Of a stretch of DNA of 64,000 nucleotides, positions 11,932 to 24,274 are shown in pieces (positions within the stretch are counted from its first letter, which is position 1; the number at the start of each line of letters is the position of its first letter). The translations under genes were made by a program, and so were the position numbers. Under the pieces are notes generated by a model that had not been told where the DNA came from, searched no databases, and worked only from the letters and a program-made list of their open reading frames with translations. The DNA is from Auanema rhodensis (taxonomy: Eukaryota > Nematoda > Chromadorea > Rhabditida > Rhabditidae): contig OZ059897.1 of assembly GCA_964057225.1 (NCBI GenBank), positions 16,740,001 to 16,804,000 of the forward strand, read 5' to 3'.

Positions 11932-14900
11932 TCACTTGGAAATCTCAAACTTAGGTAAAAATAGGCCAAACTTATGCTCGATTCCACTGAACGTGGCTGC
12001 AGCCAACCGGTAACCACCTATGTGTTCCGGGTTCAAGGAGCCATCATCCGAAATTGTCTTGAGCTGAGCAGACTGCAAAATATATTACAACCGTTTGTTT
12101 CTCTAGGCTTTAAACAAACCTCTGATCCAGTAGGTCTAGTACCACCAAAATCAACGTAGAACAACCGTTGAAGGAACTAAAAACTAAATGTAAGGAAGAT
12201 AATTGAACTATAAAATATACTTCATAGGTTAATAGAGTGACAGCAAATTGAGGACTGGACCTGCAGACACGAGCAACGGATCCTTTCCAGAACGCTCTTG
12301 GACCTTCTTCGGCCATGATTTTTCGAGCGCAATCTAAAACATTCATTTTCGTGCTATCAAAACTTTAAGGAAAAAATTTATTCTAACCTATAACTCCTGT
12401 ATATGTTGTTTGTCCAGCTCTTGCAGCTACTTGCAATCTGGTCTTTATCACATCAGCTGGTGTTACCAAACCAGCAGCGGGAACTCCAGCAATGAAAGCA
12501 GAACAGAATAGAGATGCTGGAGAATTAATTCCCTTAAATAGAAGCATTACACATTACACGACAAGGTAAAATATTCAAATTACGTCTTCATCGGCACTGG
12601 CCAATTTTGCATTAGCATAAGCTGGAAAATAAATAGCTGAAAACGGAACATCTCGCAGGAAACATGCACGAGCTCCTTTATAAAGTCCAATAAAGCCCAA
12701 CTCTTTCAGCACAGTAAAAACTCCAACCTAAAAAACTCCCTTTTCAACAAACTTGTAATTTATATAACCTTTTGACTTGACTGGATTTCACCAGCAACTT
12801 GTAATCGAATCTTGACTATTTCCAGAGGATTAGTAAAAACGACCTAGACAATATTGAATTAAAAACAGAACATAAAGTAAGATATACCTGACTGGCTCCA
12901 CCACAAGCTCCGGCTAAAATTTCAGCCCAAAGAGGGATTTTTCCATCTTTAGACATCTTGTCTCTGAAACAATATATATGAATGAAAGACAAATGTTCAT
13001 TTCAAACATACCTGACCAAATCGTTAACTGTCAGTTTAATAGCTTTCTCCGGAGCTACCCCAACAATTTGTGGTACAAGACCACGATATAGACCCAAGAG
13101 ACCTGAACGGACATTAGAAAATGAAAGGATTGTTATCTGATATACATGCCTTCAAACTTTATCACTTTTTTGAAGCAATCTAAGCTATTTTTATACATAA
13201 CCTCGCCAACGAAAGATCCAGAGCGCTGATTTTGCATACGGGTTTTGACCAAATCAATTGGATATACAGCTGTAGCTCCACAAGCACCAGCAATGGAACC
13301 AAGCAAGAAACGATATGCTGATTCCATAAACTGTAAAATAATTTTCGATAAACAATTTCTCTCAACTGCGAAAAGCTTACAGCAGTTCCAATACCACGTT
13401 CTTCACTGCTAGATACAGCTTTTAGATTGATAAGTCTTTCAACATGTCCTACTCTCTTCAGACGCTCAGGATCAATAGTCTCGATATCCTATTAAAAGGT
13501 TTCAAAAATAATTTCTCCAGAACTAAATACCTTGATTGAGAGTGTTCTCTTCCCAGGATGGATAAGTTCGGACAAATGGAACAAGATTTCGACCTGAGAA
13601 AGATGAAATGAGGAATATCCAAAACAATTGAAAGATTTACTTCATATGGGGTAATATGAGCATAACTTTGAGTTGCTGCCAAAAATTCTTCTTTGGTCAT
13701 TTCCAATCCCAGGTTACCGCGAGCCTAAAAGAAAATTAAGAGAGTCAAGTTTAGAAAAGATTGTATACTTGACTAATGTAAACTCTTTTAATCAGCTCCA
13801 TTTTGGCCAAAAGGCTGTTAAAAGCCGCATAGTAAGCAAATGTAACCTGAAATTAGAGTTAATCTGTATTTATTTGTATATTAGATGTTTCTGGTAAACT
13901 AGGGTTAAATCAGTAATACATAAAGGAAAACATGTTAGGTTAAAACATTAAGCTGGAGTACCAGAACTCACGCGCCTATCTGCCAAATCAACAAACTGAA
14001 ATTCAATAACCAAAGAGGGTTAGATTGTTTGAATTTGGGCATGCAAAATACAAGTTCCATGCTCAATAAAATGGTATTCACAAACACAAATGCAACACCA
14101 CCGAAAGTTTTTAATTGTTTATTGCTTACCTTGTGCCCGCTAGCTCCACCGCCAGAAACGGCGATCAAGTTGTTTTTAACAAAGTTGGTAAGAAGATGTC
14201 CTTTTACAGTGGACATAATATGTTGGAAATCCACAGAACTAATTGTGCCATTTCCATTTTTGTCATACCTGTATAAGAATTAAAACATTTAGATTTGAGA
14301 ATTAGAGAAAACCTCCGGAAAGCTTGAATTCCTTGTTCCTCATAGAAATCATGAAGAAGCTGAGTGAACGCATGATAACTGATACTTCGTTTCTTATCTC
14401 TTAAATCGTCACATCACTTTCTAACAGATGCTAGTTACTCACGCGCCGAAATATTTCTTTATAAAATCAGAACTGAAATCAAAGTCCATATCATGCAACG
14501 GCTGGGTATGACGAATAACGGCTTCAAACTGTAAAATAAGAAAAACCAATGAAGAATTACATTTTAAAGATTCTTACCTCATCACAAGAAATGGAATCAC
14601 TTGCATTTCTATCGAAAATTTCGAAAGCGGTCAGATAAAGCGCATCAGGGCTAAATTGGAAAACATTACTAAATATAAAATTCAATAGAACAATTTAGCG
14701 CCTAAACGCAACCGTATTCACCGTCATTTGAAATGAAAATGACATCAGGTTTACGCGACTACATGAAATGGGGTTAGTTCAAAACTTTTTGGAAAAACAA
14801 ATCTAAAATATTAAGAAAAGCAAGCAATAAAACGAATAAGTAAGTTCATAACTTATGAATAAATAAACAATGATTACCTGCAGAGCAAAGCCTCAAAAGC

Positions 14901-15390
14901 ACAAAACTCTTCAAAAGAGATATCTCCGTCCTTAGTTGTATCAGCCGCAGAAGCCAAAAGGCGCACAGTTTCCCTGTTATAGTTGTCTTCTGTATATAGT
15001 CCAAGATATCTGCAGATCGAACATCATGAGAAATAAAGAGAGTTAAAACATACTTCCTGATGAAATCCTCCGAGCTCATATAAAGCTTTCCATTCTTCTT
15101 TTTCGAAGCAAATCGTTCAAAAATAGGCCGCAAATGCTCGGGATTGGCTCTCGGGATATAACCTACAATTAAAAAAAAGTAACCCAAAATAGATCGATAA
15201 ACAAACCACGAGAAGCCAAAGTTGTTTCAGCATTACAATGCGCAGTTCGTAACAAGGATCTAAACTAAATACAGGAAAATAAATTGGTAAAAAATATTAA
15301 TGTTACAGGATCGTTGCTTTTTACAGCATCCTTTGCTAGCATCTTCAGCTTGGTGGAATTAAGAACATGATCATAAGATATTTCAGCCAT
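11932..15390 (-). CDS. Calcium-binding mitochondrial aspartate-glutamate carrier (aralar/citrin, SLC25A12/13 type)
   Basis: The protein exchanges mitochondrial aspartate for cytosolic glutamate across the inner membrane as part of the malate-aspartate shuttle. The start at 15390 follows a splice acceptor (tttcag). The N-terminal half is an EF-hand regulatory domain ([20 protein letters not shown], then [19 protein letters not shown]). The C-terminal half is a mitochondrial carrier with three repeats. The first holds [20 protein letters not shown] with [12 protein letters not shown], the PxD plus KTRxQ carrier signature. The end [20 protein letters not shown] is diagnostic for the aralar/citrin C-terminal helix region. 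About 15 exons with short introns give a product near the family's 670-680 residues. Calcium in the intermembrane space regulates the family through the EF-hands. Confidence 0.93.
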
Positions 15391-16599
15391 ATATATCTGA
15401 AAAATTCAGTTATGAAACTTTGAATAACGTTTAAAATTATATTTTATATATTCAAGAAAACAATAAGATATAAAATATGGGAGGTTAAGTTAACAGATGC
15501 AATCAGTGGGCAGCTGACACAAATCCAACAGACATAATCAATTGAACCAGTCAGCTTCTTTAAGCATCCGGAAGGAAAGCTAACATTCTACACCACACTT
15601 AATACACAAAGGTATCAAATGCAAAAAAAAACTTGAAGTGATTGTCATGAAAGAATAGTTCATAAATGCCTAAACGTTGAATAATTTCAAAAAAATATCT
15701 ATAACTACTTTAAAAATTATACATCTTTTCTGTATATGAATCGATGAGCGATAAATAATATTACGTAGCATCATCGAAAAATATAAGAAATGTGGCTGTA
15801 AAAGACCTTTCAAGCCTTGACACTTAATCTATTTGATCAGCTTTTTTGATTCTTCATTCTCATGTTCACTATCTTTATTGCCATAATATTTTTGGAAGTT
15901 TTGATGGGAACGCACCGCTTCTGAAACAGTTTTCTTTAATTTTTATGTGTTTGTTCATTGAATCTACCTGTGGTGGCATGTTGATAAAAAGCATCTGTGT
16001 GCTCAAACAGAGAACAACTCTACTCGAAAACCGAAATAAGTTAGTGAGAAAACGTAATTCAGATAAATAAACGAAAAAATGAGATATTCTGAGTCGTATA
16101 TTCTATTCTTTCGTATTTCGTATATATAATAAATTTTAAGAAAAAATAAGAAAAAGAAACATTTATACAAAAAAAACTTAATTTTTCAATATAATAAATA
16201 AACCGAAAATGACTAAATTTTTCAGGTCACTTGAAATACTGGTGACCAGTGGAAACGAACACTACTAGGAAACTATGAAAATTGATAATACTGACTGGTC
16301 AGAGATAAGGCTAGATAAGATGAAAACAGTTCTGTATAAGTAACATGTAGTTAGTTATAAGTCTGAAAGCAACAAATTCATCAAAAATAAATAGAATAAA
16401 ACAAATAATTCGATATGAGCGTACATGCTTCAGGCTGAATGGAACAAAATGACGGCAGTTGGCATGTTGCCAAAGTTTGTCATTTGGTCTAGTTCCAATA
16501 TTTAAAAAAAATGGTTCCGCAAGGAAAACATAAACTTATTAAATGAATTGTTTATTGTTTGGATGAAAGCAACTAGCTTTAGTTGTAAAAATAGGAAAA
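15391..16599. other. Intergenic region upstream of two divergent genes
   Basis: It lies between the start codons of the aralar gene (-) and the coiled-coil gene (+), so it should hold both promoters. I see no gene in it. Confidence 0.5.
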
Positions 16600-17539
16600 A
16601 TGTCTCAAATAAGCAAGTTGGAAGAAAGCATTCTAAGTCAATGCGAACCACTAAAAAATCAATCGGAACAGTGTAAGTTGATTGAAGGAGAAGACCGGAT
16701 TTGTAATTAAATGTTGGAATTTTCTCAGTGGTTAAAGAATTGACTTTGGATAATGAAAAGGCGATGAAAGAAAAAACGGATCTTCATGTGTTTTTGAAAG
16801 AAGGTTAGTGATAAAAGTAAAACGGGATAATGAAAATTATAGCAAGTGCACCGTTAACAACATTGGAGAGTGATCTTGCCATTCTTGCCGATAAAGAAGC
16901 TAGTTTGAAGGAGATTCAAGAAGAATTGAATACCCTTGAAGAAGAGTTAGTTAATATAATTTTTGTTTTCCGAATATATATATATATACAATTTAGTCTT
17001 TCCGCTAAAGAGAACGCGATTAAGGAAAAGCTGACCGAAACGGAGAAAACATTCAAATATACAATTGAAAATACTACGAGACTGACAACGCAGGAGTTGG
17101 TCGAAACGTATACTGATATTATTGTAAAAATGAGAAATATGGTTAAAAACTATTATTTCTCGAAAATAGTAAAAAGTTTTTAGAATGTATTAGGCCAAGC
17201 CTCGCAAACGCAGATCAAGTGCGATCAACGGCGCCAATTGCAAGATACAGGTATTACCACAATAATATTTAAAACACATGAGATTTTAGTTATGGAGTTT
17301 GAAACTAGAATTAATAAAAAGAAAAATAACATTGCCAAGCTTGAAAATGAATTAAATGAATGCCAGTCTTATCAAATTCCATCCAGCGTTCGAACAACTT
17401 TCAAGTAAGTAATATGTTCCAATTAAATGCTCAAAATTAGCTTTGTAGAAAGAATATGGCTATTGATTACCAATTTCAAAAAAATGAATTGATCAAGCTT
17501 AAATTAGCTGTACACAAACTAGGTGGTAGAATTGAATAA
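16600..17539 (+). CDS. Small coiled-coil protein, function unknown
   Basis: Seven exons join in phase from ATG at 16600 to TAA at 17537-17539, giving about 210 residues. The protein is rich in Lys/Glu/Leu/Ile and predicted to be mostly coiled coil. Examples are MSQISKLEESILSQCEP, EKAMKEKTDLHVFLKE, ADKEASLKEIQEELNTLEEE, NKKKNNIAKLENELNECQS and the C-terminal NELIKLKLAVHKLGGRIE. No signal peptide or membrane span is seen. Such proteins often serve cilia, centrosomes or kinetochores, but nothing here singles out one. It converges with MECR, with the stop codons only about 40 bases apart. Confidence 0.72.
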
Positions 17540-17578
17540 ATCCAAAAAATTTATTTTCTAACTCAATTTTGTTATAGC

Positions 17579-18955
17579 TCAAAGAGTGAATAATTGCTTG
17601 TGAATAAAATTGTTTGCTGATTCTAGAGCTTCTGAGAATTCTTCCAACTTTCGTTGTTGGAACCGTGGGTGATGAAGTTTACCTTCCTTCACCCATTGAC
17701 TGAGTTGTTTATACATCAGGTAGCGCTCCTGATTAATTGTTATATGGGTTGAAATGAATACGTTTAAACCTGTATATTTGCTGGATTTTCATACCATTTC
17801 GACATCCAAAAGCCTGCCAAAACAATATCCTTGAAAATGAAAGGGCCAGTTGGAATCTGCAAATATTTTCGTATCTATTTCTGTTGAAACGTCTTACTTG
17901 TAAAGGTTGTTTACTCATTCCACCATAAGTAACCATATATCCGCCATGTGATAGTGTACTTGCCAAGAACATGGTTGATTTACCACCAACACAATTAAGA
18001 GCTAGCTTAATATTTTTGAAGGTCCTAGATTCATAAATTTTTAAAATTCGATACAACAACGAAACGCTTACTTAAAAGTTTTTCGGAATTCCTCTTCATC
18101 AATTACCATATTAGCTCCCAGAGATTTCAAATCGTCGACAATTGGTTTCATATCATCTCTTTTACGAACAATATTCACAGTTTTGATACCCAAAATACTA
18201 CTGATCTGGAGGAAATTATTAAATACTATCAGAAACAACGAAGCTCACTTGTATAACAGCACGACCAACAGCAGAAGAGGCACCATTTTGGATTACAGTG
18301 TCACCAGGATTCAACTTCACGAAGTCATGAAGCATACGATAGGCAGTTGGAGGATTCACCTAAAATATAAATAAAATCATGATTATAAAAAAATTATTGA
18401 GGACCTGAAAAGAAGCGCTCGCTTCAAAAGGTAAATCAGAATCAATTGGAAATAGTTCGCTTGGCTTGTGATAACCATCAGAACGCCAAACACCAAGTCC
18501 TGAACGTGCTGGGATCACATGGTCTCCTAATTTTAATTCTTTCACATCATCAGCAACCTGAAGATGATTGTGAGATTTTTCGATAAAAAATTTTTATGAA
18601 ACCTTAACAACTTTTCCAAAACCTTCGTTTCCACCGACAGCAGGCATAGCTGGTTTCACAGGGTACACCTAAAAACTATCATGTCCAGATTGAAAACAGT
18701 CCCGATTTTTGAACTCCTTGAATTTGATTCATATCAGCGGGATTCACAGGTGATCCCAGCCATTTTACATGTACATGTCCACTTTTGAGCTCTCCAATAT
18801 CGCGCTCTACCATTTGAATAACCTATTAAAATCCCTCTTACAAAAGAAATCCTCGTGCTACAAACTTTTGAAGGTTCGCCATATTCTGCGTAAATGAGCT
18901 CTCTGGTCTTTATACCACGAACAAAGTTTCGAAACGGAGCAGCATATCGAAGCAT
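17579..18955 (-). CDS. Mitochondrial enoyl-[acyl-carrier-protein] reductase / trans-2-enoyl-CoA reductase (MECR)
   Basis: MECR catalyses the last, NADPH-dependent step of mitochondrial type II fatty acid synthesis, which supplies octanoyl-ACP for lipoate. The start at 18955 gives a basic, hydroxylated N-terminus ([20 protein letters not shown]) typical of a mitochondrial targeting peptide. Medium-chain dehydrogenase/reductase features follow in order: [21 protein letters not shown]-like text near 18720-18745, [26 protein letters not shown], and the nucleotide-binding part with [20 protein letters not shown] and [18 protein letters not shown]. The Gly-rich GGK/GGY region and WMSKW are typical of MECR. 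The C-terminus is [15 protein letters not shown]. Length is near 350 residues, normal for the family. It lies about 250 bases downstream of the SREK1-like gene on the same strand. Confidence 0.9.
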
Positions 18956-19202
18956 CCTTAGTAGGCTTTGTTAAATGAAAAACAACTTCAAAATACACAT
19001 CGATTATAACAAATACATTTAATTACACTCGACTACAATCATTTATGATTTAAACGTCCGTATAAAACTAAATTTACACAAACTTGTGAAAAGTCAAACC
19101 ATCACGAAATTAATCAAAAAGGTGAGAGATCCAAAAAGCAAAGAAACAAGGTAACAGAATAGGATCCAAATGAAAAGATACCAAACTTGAAAGAATTAGT
19201 TT

Positions 19203-21197
19203 CTAATCGCTATCACTACTGCGCCTTTTCCTTTCATGTTTTATTTTACTTGGAACTTTCTCTTCGACTTCATCCATCTCAACATCACTGAAAATTGAAA
19301 TTATAATACATTATTAGTTTGAAAAATAGATACCCATTCCTCGCAGCAGCTTTTTCAAGAAGCTTATCCCTCAACTTCTCCTCCTCATCAACTTCCATTC
19401 TTTCATACTTATCATTTTCTTTATTATCTCTCTTTTCTCTGTCTTTCCGTTTATCTGAAGATCTATCTCGTCTATCCTATAATTAATATAAAATAAATTA
19501 CGAAATGTTGAATAAATTACTTTTTTTCTATCTTTATCCTTGCTTCTTGATCTGCTTCTTCTACGATCTTTACGGTCACGTTCTTTGTCTCTTTTTCTGT
19601 CACGAGAATGAGATCTTTTTCGATCTCTTGACCGAGAACGTTCTCTTCTATTATCACGGGATCTGGAACGATCTCTTCTTTTTTCCCTAAAAACATTAAT
19701 CAACTTCTAAAATAGTATTATCTAAAAAAACATACCTACTACGGCTCCTCTTACGATCGCGACTCTTACTTCTTCGTCTGTCACGGCTTCTACTTCTTCT
19801 TCTTTCACGAGAACCTGATCTTCTCCTGTCTCTTCGAACACTAGGAGACCGTCTTTTGCGAGGAGACCGAGAACGTGAACGACGTGGTTCTAAAGCACAT
19901 TATATTTAAATTTCATAAATCTAATCAAACCTCCTGCAGCGCGACCCATTCTGATTGCTTCTTCAACTTCCTCCAAAGCTTGATCTGCGGTCTTTTGCTG
20001 TGGTTTTATAATAGCAACACGTGAATGTTGAATTCTAAAAGATTATATCACATTAAAATATTAATATAAGGCTCACTTTAAAATTCTTCCTTGAAATTCA
20101 ATACCGTTATTTTGTAAAGCAATTGGAACGGTAGACTGTTGAGAAAATTCAACATAAGCATATGCACAGGGAAGACTTTCAGGTCCAACAGCTAGTCTTA
20201 CATACATAACCTATATAAAAGAATGACAAAAAAAACAACAAGAAAACCCACTTCACCAATATAACTGTTGAAAAAATCAAGAATAGTTTGCCCATCTACT
20301 GCTTTAGGAAGATTTCCTACGTAAACGGTTCGACGAATTTCTTCTACTTTACCAGGATCAGTGTCACCAGGAAGTTGTGGATAAGCAGGAAGGCCCAACT
20401 GCTCCAATGTGGGATCGACTGTAAGCAACTGAAATAGAAAGACTAAAGTAAATTTTTTTTGTTCTCTTGGCTTTTATAAATTGTATCCCTAACTGAACAA
20501 GTTACCAAAAGTACTGTTCATCACTTTTAAACAAACCATTGGAAAGCACCAATCTCAATATACCACAGAAACTCTCTGTAATTTCAAAATAAAAGTTAAA
20601 GACTCAAAAAAATAGATACAGTGAACAGGACGTCATAAGAAGCAGCTGAAATACTAACATAGCACGTCAAATAACGTAACAGTAACCCTTTAAAATCAGT
20701 CGAAATTTAATGAAACTCTGACCATTGAAACGCCGTCCCCATCAACTTGTATTTTATTGGAAACGTGTGGTGGAAGCTGTCTCTGTCCGGCTACAGCAGG
20801 ACCACTGTTCATGAAAGTACCTTCGTCGGGTATAACAGCTGAAAAAAAACTGAGAAACTTTTTTCAACAAATAAAACTTACTTTGTAACCATGGAATACA
20901 TACAATAGCACGATCAATTAAAACGGTGTTAGTTAAATGCTGTCCAACTTCAACACACCGATCGTCGTCATATTTAACAAAGGCAACTTTGTGGGTGGTA
21001 GAAGATGTTGTAAATCCATCACTTGGATATATCTTAACAAAAAAAAACATTAAAAATTGGTGAAAAGTGCAAACCTTTAATTCTTCAATCTTTCCAATGT
21101 ATTGAAACATATTAAATATTTGATCTCTGCTAGCAGAAACCGATATGTTTGAAATTTGAAGTATTTTCAACTTCGTTTTTCTCTCATCGACCCCCAT
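19203..21197 (-). CDS. SR-type splicing regulator with two RRMs and an RS domain (SREK1/SFRS12-like)
   Basis: This is a nuclear pre-mRNA splicing regulator. RRM1 begins near residue 10 (LKILQISNISVSASRDQIFN, later HKVAFVKYDDDRCVEVGQHL). A linker ends in DPTLEQLGLPAYPQLPG, characteristic of the SREK1 family. RRM2 follows (RRTVYVGNLPKAVDGQTILD, MYVRLAVGPES, CAYAYVEFSQQSTVPIALQN). After the QALEEVEEAIRMGRAAGG segment comes a long RS domain of alternating Arg/Ser/Asp/Lys, encoded about 19370-19900. The protein ends KIKHERKRRSSDSD. The start at 21197 follows an acceptor-like tttttcag. SREK1 proteins contact other SR proteins and influence alternative splice-site choice. Confidence 0.87.
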
Positions 21198-21546
21198 CCT
21201 GAAAAATTAAAAGTTTTAAGCTAACTTGGAAACACTTGCAAATCATGAGAATACTCTTCAAATATTTCATAAACTATTAGTAAATCAGATGGCGAATTTA
21301 AATTATCGCTAGAGCACATTTCGTATTGCCTACCGTAATCAAAGTCGTGCTAAGATATCATAAATAATTCGAAAACTAGGCGTATTGCCAATTCAATTAT
21401 TTTGGGATTGCTCCTAGATGGATTCATTCTAATTTCATTTTATTCAGCTTATTATTTTATGCAGCTTAATTTTTCTTTATCTATTCTTCATTTAATTTTT
21501 GTATTATAGGGTTTTCTTTCCTCCTAAACCAAATATATAAGACAAG
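21198..21546. promoter_or_regulatory. Shared bidirectional promoter region of the SREK1-like gene and SNU13
   Basis: About 350 bases separate two divergent start codons. An unpaired splice acceptor (gtattatag) near 21501-21509, upstream of the SNU13 start, suggests a trans-splice site. No core promoter motif can be named with confidence. Confidence 0.45.
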
Positions 21547-21979
21547 ATGGCCGATGATGGACTTAATCCGAAGGCCTATCCACTGGCTGATGTTCAACTT
21601 TCTCAGAGATTGCTTGATCTCGTCCAGCAGGCTATGAACTACAAACAATTGAAGAAGGGAGCTAACGAGGCTACTAAAACTCTTAACAGAGGAATTGCCG
21701 AGGTATATTAAGATTCAGGCGGAATTCTTATAAGTATTTTACTTTTAGGTTATCATTATGGCTGCCGATGCCGAACCTCTTGAAATTATTCTCCACTTGC
21801 CCCTTCTTTGTGAGGACAAAAATGTCCCATATGTTTTCGTACGCAGCAAAGCTGCTCTTGGTCGTGCTTGTGGCGTAACTCGCCCAGTTATTGCTGCCTC
21901 GATCACTCAAAATGAGGGATCTCAGCTCAAATCTCAAATCAATAAGATTAAAGAAGATGTTGAAAAGTTGCTCATCTAA
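21547..21979 (+). CDS. SNU13: U4/U6.U5 tri-snRNP and C/D snoRNP protein SNU13 (NHP2L1, 15.5K)
   Basis: This L7Ae-family RNA-binding protein recognises the kink-turn of U4 snRNA and of box C/D snoRNAs, nucleating both particles in the nucleus. Two exons split by one intron of about 50 bases encode 127-128 residues, the normal length. Diagnostic text includes [35 protein letters not shown] (the RNA-contacting helix), [20 protein letters not shown] and [20 protein letters not shown], ending in DVEKLLI. The sequence is nearly invariant across eukaryotes, so the call is firm. The LACTB-like gene follows 232 bases downstream on the same strand. Confidence 0.97.
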
Positions 21980-22211
21980 TCATGTAAGAAATCTTGTTCC
22001 ATTGTTATTGTTTCTTGTTGTTGAACGATATTGTTGTTGATTATAAACATGTTCAAACTGTAACTTTTGTCTTTCTCAATATGTCATACTATCAGTTGCA
22101 ATTCCTTATAAGATAAGGCGAAAAGGCGGAATGAACGGGGCATATATAGAGTCATGAATTTCGTTTGGCTTGTTTCTCGCTTAATTTTTCAGTAGAACAT
22201 TAAGGCTTTGA

Positions 22212-23981
22212 ATGGGTTGGCTGGTGTATTCGGTTATTCCTTTGGCATGTGCTTTCTATGTATACTATAAGATTGGGCATTTGTATTCTGGAGTACCAGT
22301 TAGCATTTCTGGAACGGTTGATCCACAATATGAAGAAGTTCGGAGACTTTTCAGGTTTGTTTTATGAAATACTTGAGATATATAATTTCTTTCAAGAAGT
22401 TATATTCGTGTATTTTTATGCGAATGTTGGCGTTCTTCAGGTCGAACTTCGAAAATAGTTGGGAGCCTGAAGGTGCTGCTATAACGGTATTTCACAAGGG
22501 CAAGAAAGTTGTTGATTTATGGGGTGGTTATGCTGATAGCTCTGCATATCGTCTGTGGAAAGAGGTATTAACTACAGTGACTAACGATTATAGGTATGAA
22601 CTATTAAGGATACTATGACCATTGTTTTTTCGACTACCAAAGCTGTTTCTGCTTTATGCGTTGCTCTACTTGTTGACCGTGGTTTGCTCAAGTACTATAG
22701 AATGGTCTAATGTTTCTTATCAAACTAAATCAATCAGATATGATGATCCTATAGTGAAGTTTTGGCCTGCTTTTGGAAACAATGGTAAAACAAATGTGAC
22801 TGTACAAATGGTTGTGAGTCATATGGTAATTTTTGAACTCTGTGACTTTGTGAAGAATGAGGATTAAGAGTGGCTTACCTTTTTTTGACGAAAAGATTAC
22901 GGAAGAAGCAGCACTTGATCATAATATCATGAGACAAATGATTGAAAATGAACGACCCAAATGGCCTCCTGGTACTGCAACAGGATACCATCCTTATACT
23001 TATGGGTATATATAGATGCTTACTTGTATTGCAAATATTCTCTTTAAAGATGGCTTGTTGATCAAATCATTCGACATGTTGATCCTAAGAAGAGAGGTCT
23101 TGGTCAATTTTTAAGGGAAGAAATAACGGTTCCCAATGGTAAAAAGTGTGTGAGCTTCCATAAACTAATGAATGAATTTAGGAATCGATTTCCATATAGG
23201 GTTAAATGCTAAAGAAACGCATCGAGTAGCTAGAGTTACAACAGCATCTACGTGGCAGCAGTTGTCCGAAATAGTTAACAATATCAAAGTTTATTGGTAC
23301 TTAAAGAATTTGGGCGATTATTATAAAGTACAGTTATTCTGTTGTTGCATGATATGAACCTTTCTTTTAGCCAGGAACTTTGTTATACAAATCAGTACAT
23401 AATGCTGAATGGCTAGACACTATTAATCGTTGTACTTTGAATAATCCTGATTTCTATAAGCTGGAACAAGGTGGAGCACTTGGGATTGGCAATGCGCGTA
23501 GTTTAGCAACAATGTTTAATTTGGTAAGTATTTTTAACTCTGTAGTTTCAACACGTGTATGGACCAATATTGCATAGTTTGGTACTTTATTTGCTATCAT
23601 GTCTGATTATTTTTCAGGTTTTATCTGGGAAGATTATAAGTAAGAAAACACTTGACCAATTACAAAACTGTTACATTAACGAAACTGATGTTATTTTTCA
23701 TGATAAAGTAGCAAAGGGAAATGGTTTACTTTATTTGCCTCTGAATAGAGCTGGCGTAGGATTTCGAAATTACGAAACTAATTAATATATTACCGATTTT
23801 TTTCTAGGTTGAACATGTAGTTGGACATACTGGGCATGGTTGCCAACAGGTGATTTATGATAGTAAAAATGATATAGTTATTTCATATGTTGGCAATGGT
23901 TTAAAAGCTGGTTTATATGATCTTTGTAGGACGTACTCGCGTCTTCAAAACGCCATATATGATATAATTGAAAAAAAATAA
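22212..23981 (+). CDS. Serine beta-lactamase-fold protein, LACTB / nematode lact family
   Basis: This is a class C beta-lactamase/penicillin-binding-fold protein of the kind animals use as peptidases or esterases. The N-terminus (MGWLVYSVIPLACAFYVYYK) is a membrane anchor or signal. The catalytic SxxK motif is present as STTK (IVFSTTKAVSALCVALLVDR) and is followed by YDDPIVKFWPAFGNNGKTN. The third motif region reads VVGHTGHGCQQ, the usual GHxGxG of the family. A second-motif tyrosine may lie in GYHPYTYG. About 10 exons join in frame. One 47-base intron (gtactatag to aatcag near 22695-22740) is needed to give LLKYDDPIV. A splice acceptor (aatttttcag) about 18 bases upstream of the ATG suggests trans-splicing. 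Substrate is unknown. Confidence 0.85.
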
Positions 23982-23982
23982 A
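23977..23982 (+). terminator. Poly(A) signal overlapping the LACTB-like stop codon
   Basis: AATAAA includes the TAA stop codon itself, implying a very short 3' UTR. The next gene, convergent, ends at 24008. Confidence 0.45.
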
Positions 23983-24007
23983 TTTTATTCAATTCACATT
24001 TTCTTGA

Positions 24008-24274
24008 TTATTTCAAACAGCAGAACATGTCTCCGAATTCGGTGCGACAGCAATCACCTGAGAATTAAGTGACAATAAGATATAGAAAAATAACATTACC
24101 AATTCTGCAGTTTTTGGGATATTGATGGCAAGTATCTGTATGAATTGGAAAAAGTGGAGGATAGCCTAAAATTGCATGGGCATTTATGATTAAGAGAGAT
24201 GGCTTACATGTGGCCTCATGATACAGACATAGTAGCAATAAGAGAATTGGTAAGATTATCGTCCAACGTAGCAT
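24008..24274 (-). CDS. Tiny cysteine-rich secreted peptide
   Basis: The ATG at 24274 opens a strong signal peptide (MLRWTIILPILLLLLCLYHE). An intron of about 44 bases (gtaagc to ttttag, about 24170-24213) and a second (gtaatg to tctcag, about 24062-24104) both preserve frame. The mature part, about 38 residues, contains ATCYPPLFPIHTDTCHQY, then PKNCRIGDCCRTEFGD and MFCCLK before TAA. It has seven cysteines, spaced C-x(11)-C-x(6)-C-x(3)-CC-x(8)-CC. This looks like a disulfide-rich secreted peptide such as a knottin-type or signalling peptide. Seven cysteines leave one unpaired unless the first belongs to the propeptide or pairs between chains. I do not recognise a family. The gene is convergent with the LACTB-like gene, 26 bases apart. 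Confidence 0.65.
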
